From Clostridiales bacterium (lineage in GTDB: Bacteria > Bacillota > Clostridia > Christensenellales > Aristaeellaceae), in NCBI GenBank assembly GCA_024695415.1, contig JAILIE010000065.1, positions 1 through 64,000 on the forward strand: a stretch of DNA of 64,000 nt. The letters are read 5' to 3'. Below are positions 18,747 to 29,300 of this stretch, one piece after another. The notes below the pieces were generated by a model, which saw only the letters and a list, made by a program, of their open reading frames with translations, did not search any database and had not been told where the DNA came from. The translations under genes and the position numbers were made by a program. How positions within the stretch are numbered: the first letter of the stretch is position 1; every line of letters starts with the position of its first letter.

Positions 18747-19844
18747 ATGAAGCTTGGAGTTGTCGGATTGCCGAATGTCGGAAAGAGCACCCTGTTCAAT
18801 GCCATTACCAACGCCGGGGCGCAGGCGGAGAACTATCCGTTCTGCACGATCGAGCCGAACACCGGCGTCGTGCTGGTGCCGGACGACCGCCTGAACGTAC
18901 TGGCGGAAATGTACCATCCCAAAAAGGTGACGCCGACGACCATCGAGTTCGTGGACATCGCCGGCCTCGTGAAGGGCGCGAGCCGCGGGGAGGGCCTGGG
19001 CAACAAGTTCCTGAGCCATATCCGCGAGGTGGACGCCATCGTGCACGTGGTCCGCTGCTTTGAGGACGAGAACATCATCCACGTGGACGGGTCCGTGGAT
19101 CCGGTCCGCGATATCGAGACGATCAACCTGGAGCTGATCTTTGCCGACATGGACACGGTGCAGCGCCGGAAGGAGAAGGCGGAGAAAAGCTTCCGCGGCG
19201 GCGACAAGAAGGCCGGCGCCGAGGCGGAGCTGGCCGCGAAAATCTACGCGCACCTGGAGAGCGGGAAGCCTGCGCGCACCTATCCCGCGGACGAGGAGGA
19301 GAAGGAGATCCTGGACGGATGGTTCCTTTTGACCACCAAGCCCGTGATCTACGCCGCGAACATCTCCGAGGACGACCTGGGCAAGCCGGAGAGCGAGATC
19401 CGGCACCTGGACCGGGTGCGGGAGACCGCGAAGCAGGAGAACGCCGAAATAATCGTGATCTCCGCCGCCATCGAGCAGGACATCGCGCAGATGGGCCCGG
19501 AGGAGAAGACGGAGTTCCTCGAGGAGCTCGGCATCGGCCAGAGCGGCCTGGACCGCCTGATTACCGCCTGTTACCGCCTGCTCGGCCTGATTTCCTTCCT
19601 GACTGTCGGCGAGGACGAATGCCGCGCCTGGACGATCACCCGCGGCACGAAGGCGCCGCAGGCCGCCGGCAAGATCCATACGGACTTCGAAAAGGGCTTC
19701 ATCCGGGCGGAGATCGTGCCCTATGACGTGCTGATCGAGAACGGCAGCATGGCCGCGTGCCGGGAAAAGGGCCTGATCCGCAGCGAAGGCAAGGACTACG
19801 TAATGAAGGACGGCGACGTGACGCTGTTCCGCTTCAACGTGTAA
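18747..19844 (+). CDS. ychF: Redox-regulated ATPase YchF
   Basis: MKLGVVGLPNVGKSTLFNAITNAGAQAENYPFCTIEPNTGVV; C-terminal TGS-like end. Confidence 0.96.
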   Translation: MKLGVVGLPNVGKSTLFNAITNAGAQAENYPFCTIEPNTGVVLVPDDRLNVLAEMYHPKKVTPTTIEFVDIAGLVKGASRGEGLGNKFLSHIREVDAIVHVVRCFEDENIIHVDGSVDPVRDIETINLELIFADMDTVQRRKEKAEKSFRGGDKKAGAEAELAAKIYAHLESGKPARTYPADEEEKEILDGWFLLTTKPVIYAANISEDDLGKPESEIRHLDRVRETAKQENAEIIVISAAIEQDIAQMGPEEKTEFLEELGIGQSGLDRLITACYRLLGLISFLTVGEDECRAWTITRGTKAPQAAGKIHTDFEKGFIRAEIVPYDVLIENGSMAACREKGLIRSEGKDYVMKDGDVTLFRFNV

Positions 19845-19859
19845 GAAAGGGACGAGGAC

Positions 19860-20870
19860 ATGAACCGCCTGAAATACTTCTGGCACCGGCTGGTCCGGAT
19901 GGACTGGAAAGCCATGTGGAAGACCACCGGCCTTCTGAAAAAGCGCAGCGGCAAAGGCCGCCTGTGGCTGATGTGCGACATGCTCAAATGCGCGGTGAAA
20001 TACAACGCCGGGTACATCGACTACAAGATCGCGCAGATGTACAAGCTCAACGACGAGCAGCGCAAAACCGTGATCACGCGGGGCATCTCCAACGAGATCG
20101 TCCGGAGGATGAACCCGAAGGAGTACTGGCACCTGTTCGACGACAAGGCCCAGTTCAACGAACTGTTCAAAGAGTGGATCCCGCGGAAATGGCTTTTGAT
20201 CAACGGGGAGACGGACAAAGAAGCGCTGTTTAACCTGTGCCGGAGCAACGACAAACTGATCGGCAAGCCGCTGGAAGGATCCAGCGGGCAGGGAATCCTG
20301 AAGTATACGGAAGAGGACTGGAAGGACGGGGCGGAAGCGTTCCTGGAACGCCTGAAGGCGGACGGGATCGGCATCCTGGAGGAAATCGTGGTCCAGCACC
20401 CGAAGATGGCCTCCCTTTGCCCGACCTCCGTCAATACCTGCCGGATCGCGACGCTCTTCGGCGATAAGCAGGAGGGGATTGTCTACGCTTTCCTGCGGAT
20501 CGGCAACGGCAAGGTGATGGACAACGTGGACTGCGGCGGCATGGCGGCCCGGATCGACCTGGAAACCGGCAAGCTGCTGACCGTCGGCGCCGACAAGCAG
20601 GGCAATACCTATATCAAGCACCCGATGACCAATACCAGCATCATCGGTTTCCAGATCCCGTACTGGAATGAGGCGAAGGAAATGTGCATGAAGGCGGCGC
20701 TGAAGGTACCCCAGATGCGCTTCATCGCCTGGGACGTGGCGATCACCGAGAAGGGGCCGACCTTCATAGAGGGCAACAGCTTCCCGTCCCACGCGATTCC
20801 CCAGTTCGCCGCCCATTACCCGGACGGGATCGGCATCCTGCCGGAATTCCGGAAATTTATCGACATCTGA
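19860..20870 (+). CDS. Sugar-transfer-associated ATP-grasp family protein
   Basis: IGKPLEGSSGQGI, SVNTCRIATLF, FIEGNSFPSHAIPQF consistent with the ATP-grasp family linked to sugar transfer. Confidence 0.7.
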   Translation: MNRLKYFWHRLVRMDWKAMWKTTGLLKKRSGKGRLWLMCDMLKCAVKYNAGYIDYKIAQMYKLNDEQRKTVITRGISNEIVRRMNPKEYWHLFDDKAQFNELFKEWIPRKWLLINGETDKEALFNLCRSNDKLIGKPLEGSSGQGILKYTEEDWKDGAEAFLERLKADGIGILEEIVVQHPKMASLCPTSVNTCRIATLFGDKQEGIVYAFLRIGNGKVMDNVDCGGMAARIDLETGKLLTVGADKQGNTYIKHPMTNTSIIGFQIPYWNEAKEMCMKAALKVPQMRFIAWDVAITEKGPTFIEGNSFPSHAIPQFAAHYPDGIGILPEFRKFIDI

Positions 20871-20881
20871 CACGATTTTCC

Positions 20882-20910
20882 TTGCATTTTGTTTTCCGGT
20901 ATGATATCAT
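20882..20910 (+). promoter_or_regulatory. Sigma-A type promoter for rplS
   Basis: TTGCAT-N17-TATCAT. Confidence 0.65.
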
Positions 20911-20919
20911 GCTGACGTT

Positions 20920-21005
20920 ATGCGGACGGTCCTCTGTCCGGAAGACAAGGTTACCCGTTCGGGCAACCTGCCGGTTCACGAACGTCTATGAGGGAAGGAG
21001 GCACT
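20920..21005 (+). promoter_or_regulatory. Putative ribosomal protein L19 leader
   Basis: Structured 5' UTR with hairpins CGGAC/GTCCG and AGGTTaCCCG/CGGGcAACCT directly upstream of rplS. Confidence 0.4.
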
Positions 21006-21009
21006 TATC

Positions 21010-21360
21010 ATGAATGAAATTATCCGCTCCATCGAAGCGAAGCAGATCCGCAGCGACATGCCCCAGATCAACGTCGGCGATACCATCCGCGTATGGGTCA
21101 AGGTTGTTGAAGGCAACCGCGAACGTCTGCAGGCTTTCGAAGGCACTGTGATCGCCAAGCGCAACGGCGGCGTCCGCGAGACATTCACTGTCCGCCGGGT
21201 GTCCTACGGCATTGGCGTCGAAAGGACTTTCCCGATCCATTCCCCGCGCGTTGACCATGTGGATCTGATCCGCCATGGCAAGGTGCGCCGCGCCAAGCTT
21301 TATTACCTGCGTGAACGGCAGGGCAAGGCCGCGAAGATCAAGGAAGTCAAGCGCGTCTGA
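21010..21360 (+). CDS. rplS: 50S ribosomal protein L19
   Basis: [58 protein letters not shown]. Confidence 0.98.
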   Translation: MNEIIRSIEAKQIRSDMPQINVGDTIRVWVKVVEGNRERLQAFEGTVIAKRNGGVRETFTVRRVSYGIGVERTFPIHSPRVDHVDLIRHGKVRRAKLYYLRERQGKAAKIKEVKRV

Positions 21361-21371
21361 TATGTGTCCGC

Positions 21372-21400
21372 AAACCGCTGCGTCAGCAGCGGTTTTCTTA
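21372..21400 (+). terminator. Terminator after rplS
   Basis: AACCGCTG-CGTCAG-CAGCGGTT-TTCTT. Confidence 0.8.
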
Positions 21401-21510
21401 TGCCCCGAAAGCCCCGGGTCCGGAAGGAAAACCGGAGACAGGTGTCAAATTAATAAATGTATGTACTTTTTTGAATCCGGCCGGTAGCGCCGTGACGACA
21501 GGAGAAAAAG

Positions 21511-23580
21511 ATGAGAAACAGAGAAGAAGCCGCGCGCAGGGCCCGGGAGCTGGTCGCGCAGATGACCCTGGAGGAGAAAGCATCCCAGCTGAAATACGAC
21601 GCGCCGGCGATTCCCCGGCTCGGGATTCCCGCGTACAACTGGTGGAACGAAGTGCTGCACGGGGTGGCCCGCGCCGGCACGGCAACCGTGTTTCCCCAGG
21701 CGATCGGCCTGGCCGCGATGTTCGACGAGGATTTCCAGGAGAAAATCGGCGACATCATCTCCGACGAGGCCCGGGCAAAGTACAACGGGCAGAGCCGGCA
21801 CGGGGACCGGGATATCTACAAGGGCCTGACCGTATGGAGCCCGAACATCAACATCTTCCGGGATCCCCGGTGGGGCCGCGGACATGAGACCTACGGCGAA
21901 GACCCGTACCTGACGACGCGCCTGGGCATCCGCTTTATCGAGGGCCTGCAGGGGCACGGGAAGTACCTGAAGACCGCGGCGTGCAGCAAGCATTTCGCCG
22001 TGCATTCCGGACCGGAGGCCCTGCGCCACGAGTTCGACGCCGTGGCGAACCCGAAGGACATGACCGAAACCTACCTGGCCGCGTTTGAGGCGACCGTGAA
22101 GGAAGCGGAGGTCGAGTCCGTGATGGGCGCGTACAACCGCGTGAACGGCGAGCCGGCCTGCGGCAGTGAAACCCTGCTGAAGAAGACCCTGCGGGAAAAA
22201 TGGGGCTTCCGCGGCCACGTGGTCAGCGACTGCTGGGCGGTGCGGGATTTCCACACGAACCACAAGGTGACCGCGACCGCCCCGGAAAGCGCCGCCCTGG
22301 CGATTTCCAACGGCTGCGACCTGAACTGCGGCAACACCTACCTGCATATGATGGAGGCGTACCAGGAGGGCCTGGTGACCGAGGAAATGATCACCACGGC
22401 CTGTGAGCGGCTGTTCACTACCCGGTGCATGCTGGGCCTGTTCGCGGACGACTGCGAGTGGGACAGCATCCCGGTAACGGAGACGGATACGGACGCCCAC
22501 GCCGCCGCGGCGCTGGAAGCGGCGGAAAAGTCCATGGTGCTGCTGGAAAACGACGGCGTGCTGCCGCTGGATCCGGCGAAGGTGAAGACCGTGGCCGTGA
22601 TCGGGCCGAACGCGGACAGCGTGCCCGCGCTGGAGGGCAACTATAACGGCACGAGCAGCCGGTACGTGACCTTCCTGGAGGGCATCCGCGCCTACTGCGC
22701 GCAGCACGGGATCCGCGTGCTCTACAGCCTGGGAAGCCACCTGTTCAAGGACCGGACCTCCGGCCTCGCCCGGGCGGACGACCGGCTGGCGGAAGCGGCG
22801 ATGTACGCGGAAGCCGCGGACGTCACGATCGCCTGCGTCGGTCTGGACGCCGGGCTGGAAGGCGAGGAGGGCGACACCGGCAACGAGTATTTCAGCGGCG
22901 ACAAAAAGGACCTGCTGATTCCGGAATCCCAGCGGCGGCTGATGACCGTGCTGCAGAAGAGCGCGAAGAAGCTGGTGACGGTGATCGCCGCCGGCTCCTC
23001 CCTGAACGTGGAGGGCGGAAACGCCAAGCTCCTGGCCTGGTATCCGGGACAGGCGGGCGGCACGGCCCTGGCGGAGCTGCTCTTCGGCGAAAAGAACCCG
23101 AGCGGCCACCTGCCGGTGACCTTCTACCGGGATATCAGCGAGATCCCGGCCTTTGAGGACTACAGCATGGATAACCGCACCTACCGGTATTTCACCGGGG
23201 AGCCGCTGTATCCATTCGGCTTCGGGCTGAGCTATACGAAGTGGGCCGTTTCCGGCGCGGAGTACAGCGGCGGCGTGATCCGGGCAAAGGTGAAGAACGA
23301 AGGGGACGCGGACGGGGACGCGGTGGTCCAGGTGTACGTTCGCTGCGACAGCCCCCTGGCGCCCGCGCATCCGCGGCTGTGCGGATTTAAGCGGATCAGC
23401 GTGCCGGCCGGCGGGGAGAAGGAAGCGGAGATCGCCCTGGATCCGCTGACGAACACCGTGGTCAACGACAAGGGCGGACGGGAAGAGGTCGCGCATATGA
23501 CCCTGTATGTGGGCATGAGCCAGCCGGACGAACAGAGCGTGCGCATGAGCGGCGTGAAGCCCGCCGAAATCGCCCTGTAA
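21511..23580 (+). CDS. Glycoside hydrolase family 3 protein (beta-glucosidase/beta-xylosidase type)
   Basis: NWWNEVLHGVARAGTATVFPQAIGLAAMFD; GFRGHVVSDCWAV; C-terminal fibronectin-III-like domain. Confidence 0.9.
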   Translation: MRNREEAARRARELVAQMTLEEKASQLKYDAPAIPRLGIPAYNWWNEVLHGVARAGTATVFPQAIGLAAMFDEDFQEKIGDIISDEARAKYNGQSRHGDRDIYKGLTVWSPNINIFRDPRWGRGHETYGEDPYLTTRLGIRFIEGLQGHGKYLKTAACSKHFAVHSGPEALRHEFDAVANPKDMTETYLAAFEATVKEAEVESVMGAYNRVNGEPACGSETLLKKTLREKWGFRGHVVSDCWAVRDFHTNHKVTATAPESAALAISNGCDLNCGNTYLHMMEAYQEGLVTEEMITTACERLFTTRCMLGLFADDCEWDSIPVTETDTDAHAAAALEAAEKSMVLLENDGVLPLDPAKVKTVAVIGPNADSVPALEGNYNGTSSRYVTFLEGIRAYCAQHGIRVLYSLGSHLFKDRTSGLARADDRLAEAAMYAEAADVTIACVGLDAGLEGEEGDTGNEYFSGDKKDLLIPESQRRLMTVLQKSAKKLVTVIAAGSSLNVEGGNAKLLAWYPGQAGGTALAELLFGEKNPSGHLPVTFYRDISEIPAFEDYSMDNRTYRYFTGEPLYPFGFGLSYTKWAVSGAEYSGGVIRAKVKNEGDADGDAVVQVYVRCDSPLAPAHPRLCGFKRISVPAGGEKEAEIALDPLTNTVVNDKGGREEVAHMTLYVGMSQPDEQSVRMSGVKPAEIAL

Positions 23581-23602
23581 TTCCCATCCGATCGGAGGAA
23601 GC

Positions 23603-24289
23603 ATGTTTACCGGATTTACCGACGACACAATCCAGTTTTTTCTGGACCTGAAATTCCACAATAGCACGGATTACTTCCACGCGAACCATGACCGGTACAT
23701 CGAAACAGTCCAAAGTCCATTTTATGAGTTCATCAGCGACCTGGCCCCGGACATGCTGAAGATCGATCCGCGGATGGAGGTACGCCCGCACAAAGCCCTG
23801 TCCCATATCCACCGGGACACCCGCTTTTCCCGGGACAAGAGCCCGTACCGGGACCACCTGTGGCTTTTGTTCCGGCGGGAGGCCGAGCCGCGGGACAAGT
23901 CCCTGATGTACTGGTTCGAGTTCGGTCCGGAGCGGCTGAGCTGGGGCATGGGCTTCTGGGGCGAGAACCGGGAGGCGCTGGACCTTTTCCGGAAGCGGAT
24001 GCGCGCCAATCCCGACGGGACCATGGCGCTGATCGACGACCTGGACCTGGAGGCGCGGGGAATGATGCTCGACGGCACCGCCTTCAAACGGATGGAGGTG
24101 CCGGCGGAGATCCCGGAGCGCCTGAAGCGCTGGTACCTGGTGAAGGACATGTATATCAGCAAGATCAATCCGGATTACCGGATGGCGTTTTCAGACCGGA
24201 TTCTAAAAGAAGTACGAAAGGATTTTGTATCGCTGGCGCCCCTGTACCGCCTGCTGCGCGGTTTCTGCGACGAGGCGGCGGACGAATAA
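23603..24289 (+). CDS. DUF2461 domain-containing protein
   Basis: FTGFTDDTIQFFLDLKFHNSTDYFHANHDRY...HRDTRFSRDKSPYRDHLW. Confidence 0.85.
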   Translation: MFTGFTDDTIQFFLDLKFHNSTDYFHANHDRYIETVQSPFYEFISDLAPDMLKIDPRMEVRPHKALSHIHRDTRFSRDKSPYRDHLWLLFRREAEPRDKSLMYWFEFGPERLSWGMGFWGENREALDLFRKRMRANPDGTMALIDDLDLEARGMMLDGTAFKRMEVPAEIPERLKRWYLVKDMYISKINPDYRMAFSDRILKEVRKDFVSLAPLYRLLRGFCDEAADE

Positions 24290-24304
24290 GCAGGATTTCA
24301 TCCG

Positions 24305-24343
24305 AAGAAAGAAAGGAAGACGCGCGCGCTTTCTTTCTTTTTT
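24305..24343 (+). terminator. Terminator
   Basis: AAGAAAGAAAG...CTTTCTTTCTT followed by T-run. Confidence 0.75.
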
Positions 24344-24353
24344 TGCGTCCGGC

Positions 24354-24382
24354 TTGACGGTTCTTTTTTCTTTCGCTAATAT
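24354..24382 (+). promoter_or_regulatory. Sigma-A type promoter
   Basis: TTGACG-N17-TAATAT. Confidence 0.55.
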
Positions 24383-24432
24383 AATGAAAGGATTTTTCTG
24401 AAACGACCGGAGAGACAGGGAGAAGACGACGG

Positions 24433-25350
24433 ATGAGCGATCTGGAAATGCCGATTAACTGGTTCCCGGGGCATATGGCCAAATCCCGCAGGCTGCTGCA
24501 GGACCAGCTGAAAAAGGTGGACCTGGTGATCGAGCTGTGCGACGCGAGGCTGCCGTATTCCAGCCGGAATCCGGAGCTGAACCGGATGATCGGGTCAAAG
24601 CGGCGGATCCTGCTTCTGAACAAGGCGGACCTGGCGGACCCGGCCGTGACGAAACGCTGGGTGGAATACTTCCGCGCCGCGGGCATCGACGCGTACCAGA
24701 CCGACGCCACGAAGGCGAAGAGCCGGGACACGCTGGACGCGATCCAGCGCGCCACCCGGGAGACGGCGGAAAAGGCGCTGAGCAAGGGCGTGCGCAAGAC
24801 GATCCGCGCGATGGTTGTCGGCGTGCCGAACGTCGGGAAAAGCACGCTGATCAACCGGCTGTACGGCGGAAACGTGACGAAGACCGAAGACCGGCCCGGC
24901 GTGACCCGCAGCAACCGCTGGGTCCGCGTCGGCACCTACCTGGAGATCCTGGATACCCCCGGGATGCTCTGGCCCCGCCTGGACGACCAGGCAGCCGCAA
25001 GGCGGCTGTGCTATATCGGATCCGTGCGGGACGAGGCGGTGGACGTATACGGGCTGACGATCAGCCTGCTGGAGGACCTGAAGGAGGCCTGCCCCGCGAC
25101 GATGGCCGGGCGCTTCCACCTGGAGGAACCGATTCCGGAGGGCGCGGAGCTGCTGGACGCGGTCTGCCGCGGCCGGGGATGGCTCCTGAAGGGCGGGCGG
25201 TACGATTACGACCGCTGCTGCAGCACGGTACTGGACGAGTTCCGGGGCGGAAAGCTCGGGCGGATCTCCCTGGAACGCCCCGAAGAAAAGAAAAAGGAAA
25301 CGCCCCGGGAGGAGAACGAGGATGACGGACCGGAAGACACACGCGCTTGA
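24433..25350 (+). CDS. rbgA: Ribosome biogenesis GTPase YlqF/RbgA
   Basis: INWFPGHMAKSRRLL; circularly permuted GTPase motifs; VGVPNVGKSTLINRL. Confidence 0.95.
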   Translation: MSDLEMPINWFPGHMAKSRRLLQDQLKKVDLVIELCDARLPYSSRNPELNRMIGSKRRILLLNKADLADPAVTKRWVEYFRAAGIDAYQTDATKAKSRDTLDAIQRATRETAEKALSKGVRKTIRAMVVGVPNVGKSTLINRLYGGNVTKTEDRPGVTRSNRWVRVGTYLEILDTPGMLWPRLDDQAAARRLCYIGSVRDEAVDVYGLTISLLEDLKEACPATMAGRFHLEEPIPEGAELLDAVCRGRGWLLKGGRYDYDRCCSTVLDEFRGGKLGRISLERPEEKKKETPREENEDDGPEDTRA

Positions 25351-25933
25351 GCTGATCGCCTTCGAGGCGGAATACCGCGCCGGCGGCCTGGTTGTCGCCG
25401 GGATGGACGAGGTCGGCCGCGGGCCGCTGGCCGGCAACGTCGTGACCGCCTGCGTCGTCATGCCTGAGGAACCGCTCCTGATCTGGGTGGACGACAGCAA
25501 GAAGCTGAGCGAAAGCCGCCGGGAAAAGGTGTATGACGAGATCATGGAAGCTGCATTGTACGTCGGCATCGGGCAGGTGGATCCCCGGGAGATCGACGGG
25601 ATCAATATCCTGCAGGCGACGAAAAAGGCGATGCGCCTGGCGGCGGAGAGCGTGCCGGCGGACGTCTTCCTGATCGACGCGGTGACCGGCCTGGGCCTGA
25701 AGGGGCGGGAGGTGCCGCTGATCAAAGGGGACGCAAAGTCCTACAGCATCGCGGCGGCCAGCATCGTGGCGAAGGTGACGAGAGACCGGCAGATGCGGGA
25801 GATGGACGAAAAGTATCCGGAGTACGGGTTTGCCCGGAACAAGGGATACGGCACGAAGGAACATATTGAAGCGATCCGGAAATACGGTCCCTGCCCTGAG
25901 CACCGGCGGAGCTTCATCGGGAATTTCGTATGA
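25322..25933 (+). CDS. rnhB: Ribonuclease HII
   Basis: VAGMDEVGRGPLAGNVVTACVV; DDSKKLSESRRE; SIVAKVTRDRQM. Confidence 0.96.
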   Translation: MTDRKTHALELIAFEAEYRAGGLVVAGMDEVGRGPLAGNVVTACVVMPEEPLLIWVDDSKKLSESRREKVYDEIMEAALYVGIGQVDPREIDGINILQATKKAMRLAAESVPADVFLIDAVTGLGLKGREVPLIKGDAKSYSIAAASIVAKVTRDRQMREMDEKYPEYGFARNKGYGTKEHIEAIRKYGPCPEHRRSFIGNFV

Positions 25934-26298
25934 AGAAGACGTATGAGACCGGCCTGGAGGGCGAAAAGCAGGCGGAAGAGTACCTGTGCGCCCGGAAGGG
26001 CATGACCTGCGTCGAGCGGCGGTTCCGCGCGAAATGCGGCGAGATCGACCTGATCATGCGCGACGGCGGCACGCTGGTGTTCGTCGAGGTCAAGACGCGG
26101 AAAACCGGCGCGCCCGGGTTCGGGATCGCGGCGGTGGACGGGCGCAAACAGCAGCGCATCGCGCGGGGCGCGATGACTTACCTGATGTCCCGGCGCCTGG
26201 TCGGGGCGCCGGTCCGGTTCGACGTCGTCGAGGTCTGCCGCGGGGAGATTACGCATATCCCCAACGCGTTCCAGCCCGGAAACATGTTTTACTGCTGA
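25930..26298 (+). CDS. YraN family (UPF0102) protein
   Basis: GEKQAEEYLCARKGMTCVERRFRAKCGEIDLIMRDGGTLVFVEVKTRK. Confidence 0.92.
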   Translation: MKKTYETGLEGEKQAEEYLCARKGMTCVERRFRAKCGEIDLIMRDGGTLVFVEVKTRKTGAPGFGIAAVDGRKQQRIARGAMTYLMSRRLVGAPVRFDVVEVCRGEITHIPNAFQPGNMFYC

Positions 26299-26318
26299 CA
26301 GTTGGAGGAAAAGACGAG

Positions 26319-29300
26319 ATGAAGTTTTCCCTGAGGAGGGCCGCGCTGTTTTCCGCGCTGCTGGCCGGAATCCTGCTGCTGCTCTGCTCCGCCGCCCTGG
26401 GCGAGGGCGGCAACCTGATCCTCAACGGCGATTTCGCGTCCGCGGACGCGGACGGAATACCGGCGGAATGGTATACCGACGCGTATATCACCACCGCCGG
26501 GTATACCAAGTTCGCCCTGGCGGAAGGGGAAGGCCCGGACGGCACAGCCGCGGTGATGATTAAAAACATGGGCGACAACGACGCCCGGTACGCCCAGGAA
26601 GTACCTGTGGAACCGGAAACGGTTTACTGCCTGAGCGGGTATATCCGCGCGGACGGCGTGGAAAAGGGCCGCGGCGCCAACCTGAGCATCGAGGGCCTGT
26701 ACGCATTTTCCGAAAGCGTATACGACACCCACGGGGAATGGCAGTATATCGAGTATTACGGGGAAACCGGGCCGGACCAGTACAGCCTGACCGTATACGC
26801 CCGGCTGGGCGGATACAGCGGGGAGAGCACCGGCACCGCCTGGTTCAGCGATATCCGCCTGCGGGCCGTGGACTCCATCCCGGACGACGTGATCGCGGAC
26901 CTGTGGTGCGCGCAGGATTATTCCGACGACGAGGACGACTATGCCGACGAGGAGGATGACGGCACCGGAACTCCGGCCTGGCCGAAGCTGGTGGTAATCG
27001 CCCTGTGCTGGGCAATCGCGGTCCTTGGCGTTGTGTATTATTACCGGGACGGAAAGCGTGTACGGCCGGAGCTCGGGGAGGAAAACACCCCTTTCTTCTT
27101 CCCGCTGCTTTTCCTCGCCTTCGGAGCGCGGATCATCGTCAGCTACTTTACCGAAGGCTATATGGTGGACGTCAACTGCTTCCTGAGCTGGGGGCACACC
27201 ATGGCCGTCAACGGGCCGGCGCAGTTCTACCAGGCGACCAGCTTCTGCGACTACCCGCCGCTGTACACCTACGTGCTGGGCATCAATTCCGCCCTGTCCT
27301 CGGCGCTGCACGCCGACGCGGGCTGGACGCGGGTGATCTTCCGGCTGATTCCTTCGCTGTGCGACGTGCTTTCCTGCGTGATTCTCCGGAATGTAATCCG
27401 GAAGCATCACGGAAGGAGCACGCTTTATACCGACCTGATCCTGATCCTGTTCGCCTTCAATCCCGCGGCGGCGCTGAACAGCGCGGCCTGGGGCCAGATG
27501 GACAGCGTGCTGTGCCTGATGCTGGTCCTGGTGGCGGTATTCGCCATGGAGGGCGGATGGAAATGGGCGTTCGCCATCCCGGTCTACGCGCTGAGCGTGC
27601 TGGTCAAGCCGCAGGCGCTGATGCTGGGCTTCCTGGGCCTGGCGTTCATGGTGATCGCGCTGGTGAAGGATCCGAAAAAGAACCTGGTCCCGATGGCGGT
27701 CGGCATGGGCGCGGGCATTCTCGCGCTGGTGATCGGCATCCTGCCCTTCGGCATCCGCCAGGAATTCGGCTGGCTCATCAGGCAGTATTCCCAGACGCTT
27801 TCCTCCTATCCCTACGCCACGGTGAACACCGCCAACCTGTATTACCTTGTCGGCGGGAACTGGTCGAAGATCGCGAACAGCGCCCATTTCGCGGCGCCGG
27901 TCTTCTTCGCGCTTCTTTCCGCCGCGTACGGCGCGGCCTGGTTCATGCTCCGGAAGGAAAGGAAGAATACCTGGATCGAGACGGCGCTCTCCGGCGCGTT
28001 CACGGCCTGGTTCATCCTGTGCGCCGCCCTCGGCTTCAGCTGGGCTTACTGCGGCGCGGCGGCGATGGCCTTCGCCTTCCTGGTCGTGATCTCCTTCGGG
28101 GTGCGCAGGGGCGATATGAAAATGCTGCCGTACCTGGGCGCGCTGCTGTTCATCCTGCTGTACGTGTTCGGCGTCAAGATGCACGAGCGGTACCTGTTCC
28201 CGGCACTGTTCCTGCTGATCTGCGCCTGGGCGGTGAAGGACCGCCGGATCATCAGGCTTCTGATCCTGTTTACGGTGACGCTGTTCATCAACGAGGGAAT
28301 CGTGCTGGACAACAGCATGCGGCTCGGGTCCACGATGGGCCACCTGAATACCGATACCACCGCGCTGGCGGACATCCTGAGCGTGCTGAACGTTTTCGGC
28401 GCGCTGTACGGCATCTTCCTGGGTTTCCGGATGCTCCGCGGGGAGGAGCCCGCAGAGGTGCGCGCGCTGCCGCACTTCCTGCCCATCCGGACGCTGATGA
28501 GGGAGCGCTCGCCGCTGAATTACCGCCCGGACCGCTCCCTGCACTGGAACATCAGGGATACGGTGATCCTGGCCGCGATTACAGTCGCTTTCTCCGCGGT
28601 TTCCCTGCTGACGCTGGGCAGCACCCGCGCGCCGCAGACGGCCTGGACCTCCTCCGGGTTTGACGAGCAGGTAGTGTTCGACCTCGGGGAGAACCGGCAG
28701 GACGTCCGGATCCTCTATTTCGCGCAGGTCAGCCGGTATGACTTCAGCTTCGCCCAGAGCGAAGACGGCGAAAACTGGTCGGAGGAAACCTGGGCACAGA
28801 TGGACCAGGGCCAGTGCTGGAAATGGAAATACGTGACGCAGTCCTGGGAGAACAGCCAGGAGGGCCGCGACTACTACAACAGCCCGGACTACGTGATTGC
28901 CTTCCGCGGGCGTTATATCCGCCTGACCTCGCAGCAGATCGGCCTGACGCTGAACGAGGTCCTGTTCCGCGACACGGAAGGCAACGTGATTCCTGCCAAA
29001 ATCGTTTCGCATACCGGCGCGGCCGACGATTCCGAGCTGTATTGCGATCCGGCCGCCCTCATGGACGAACCGGACACGCTGGAGGACGTTCCGAAGCTTT
29101 TCGCCGGTGATAACGGAAACAAGGCGGCGGAACCCGGATGGTGGAACAGCACGTACTTCGACGAAATCTACCACGCGCGGACCGGCTTCGAGTTCCTGAA
29201 GGGGACGGCGCCCTATGAAACCAGCCATCCGCCGCTGGGCAAGGTGCTGATCAGCTGGTGCATCGCCCTGTTCGGCATGACGCCCTTCGGATGGCGCTTC

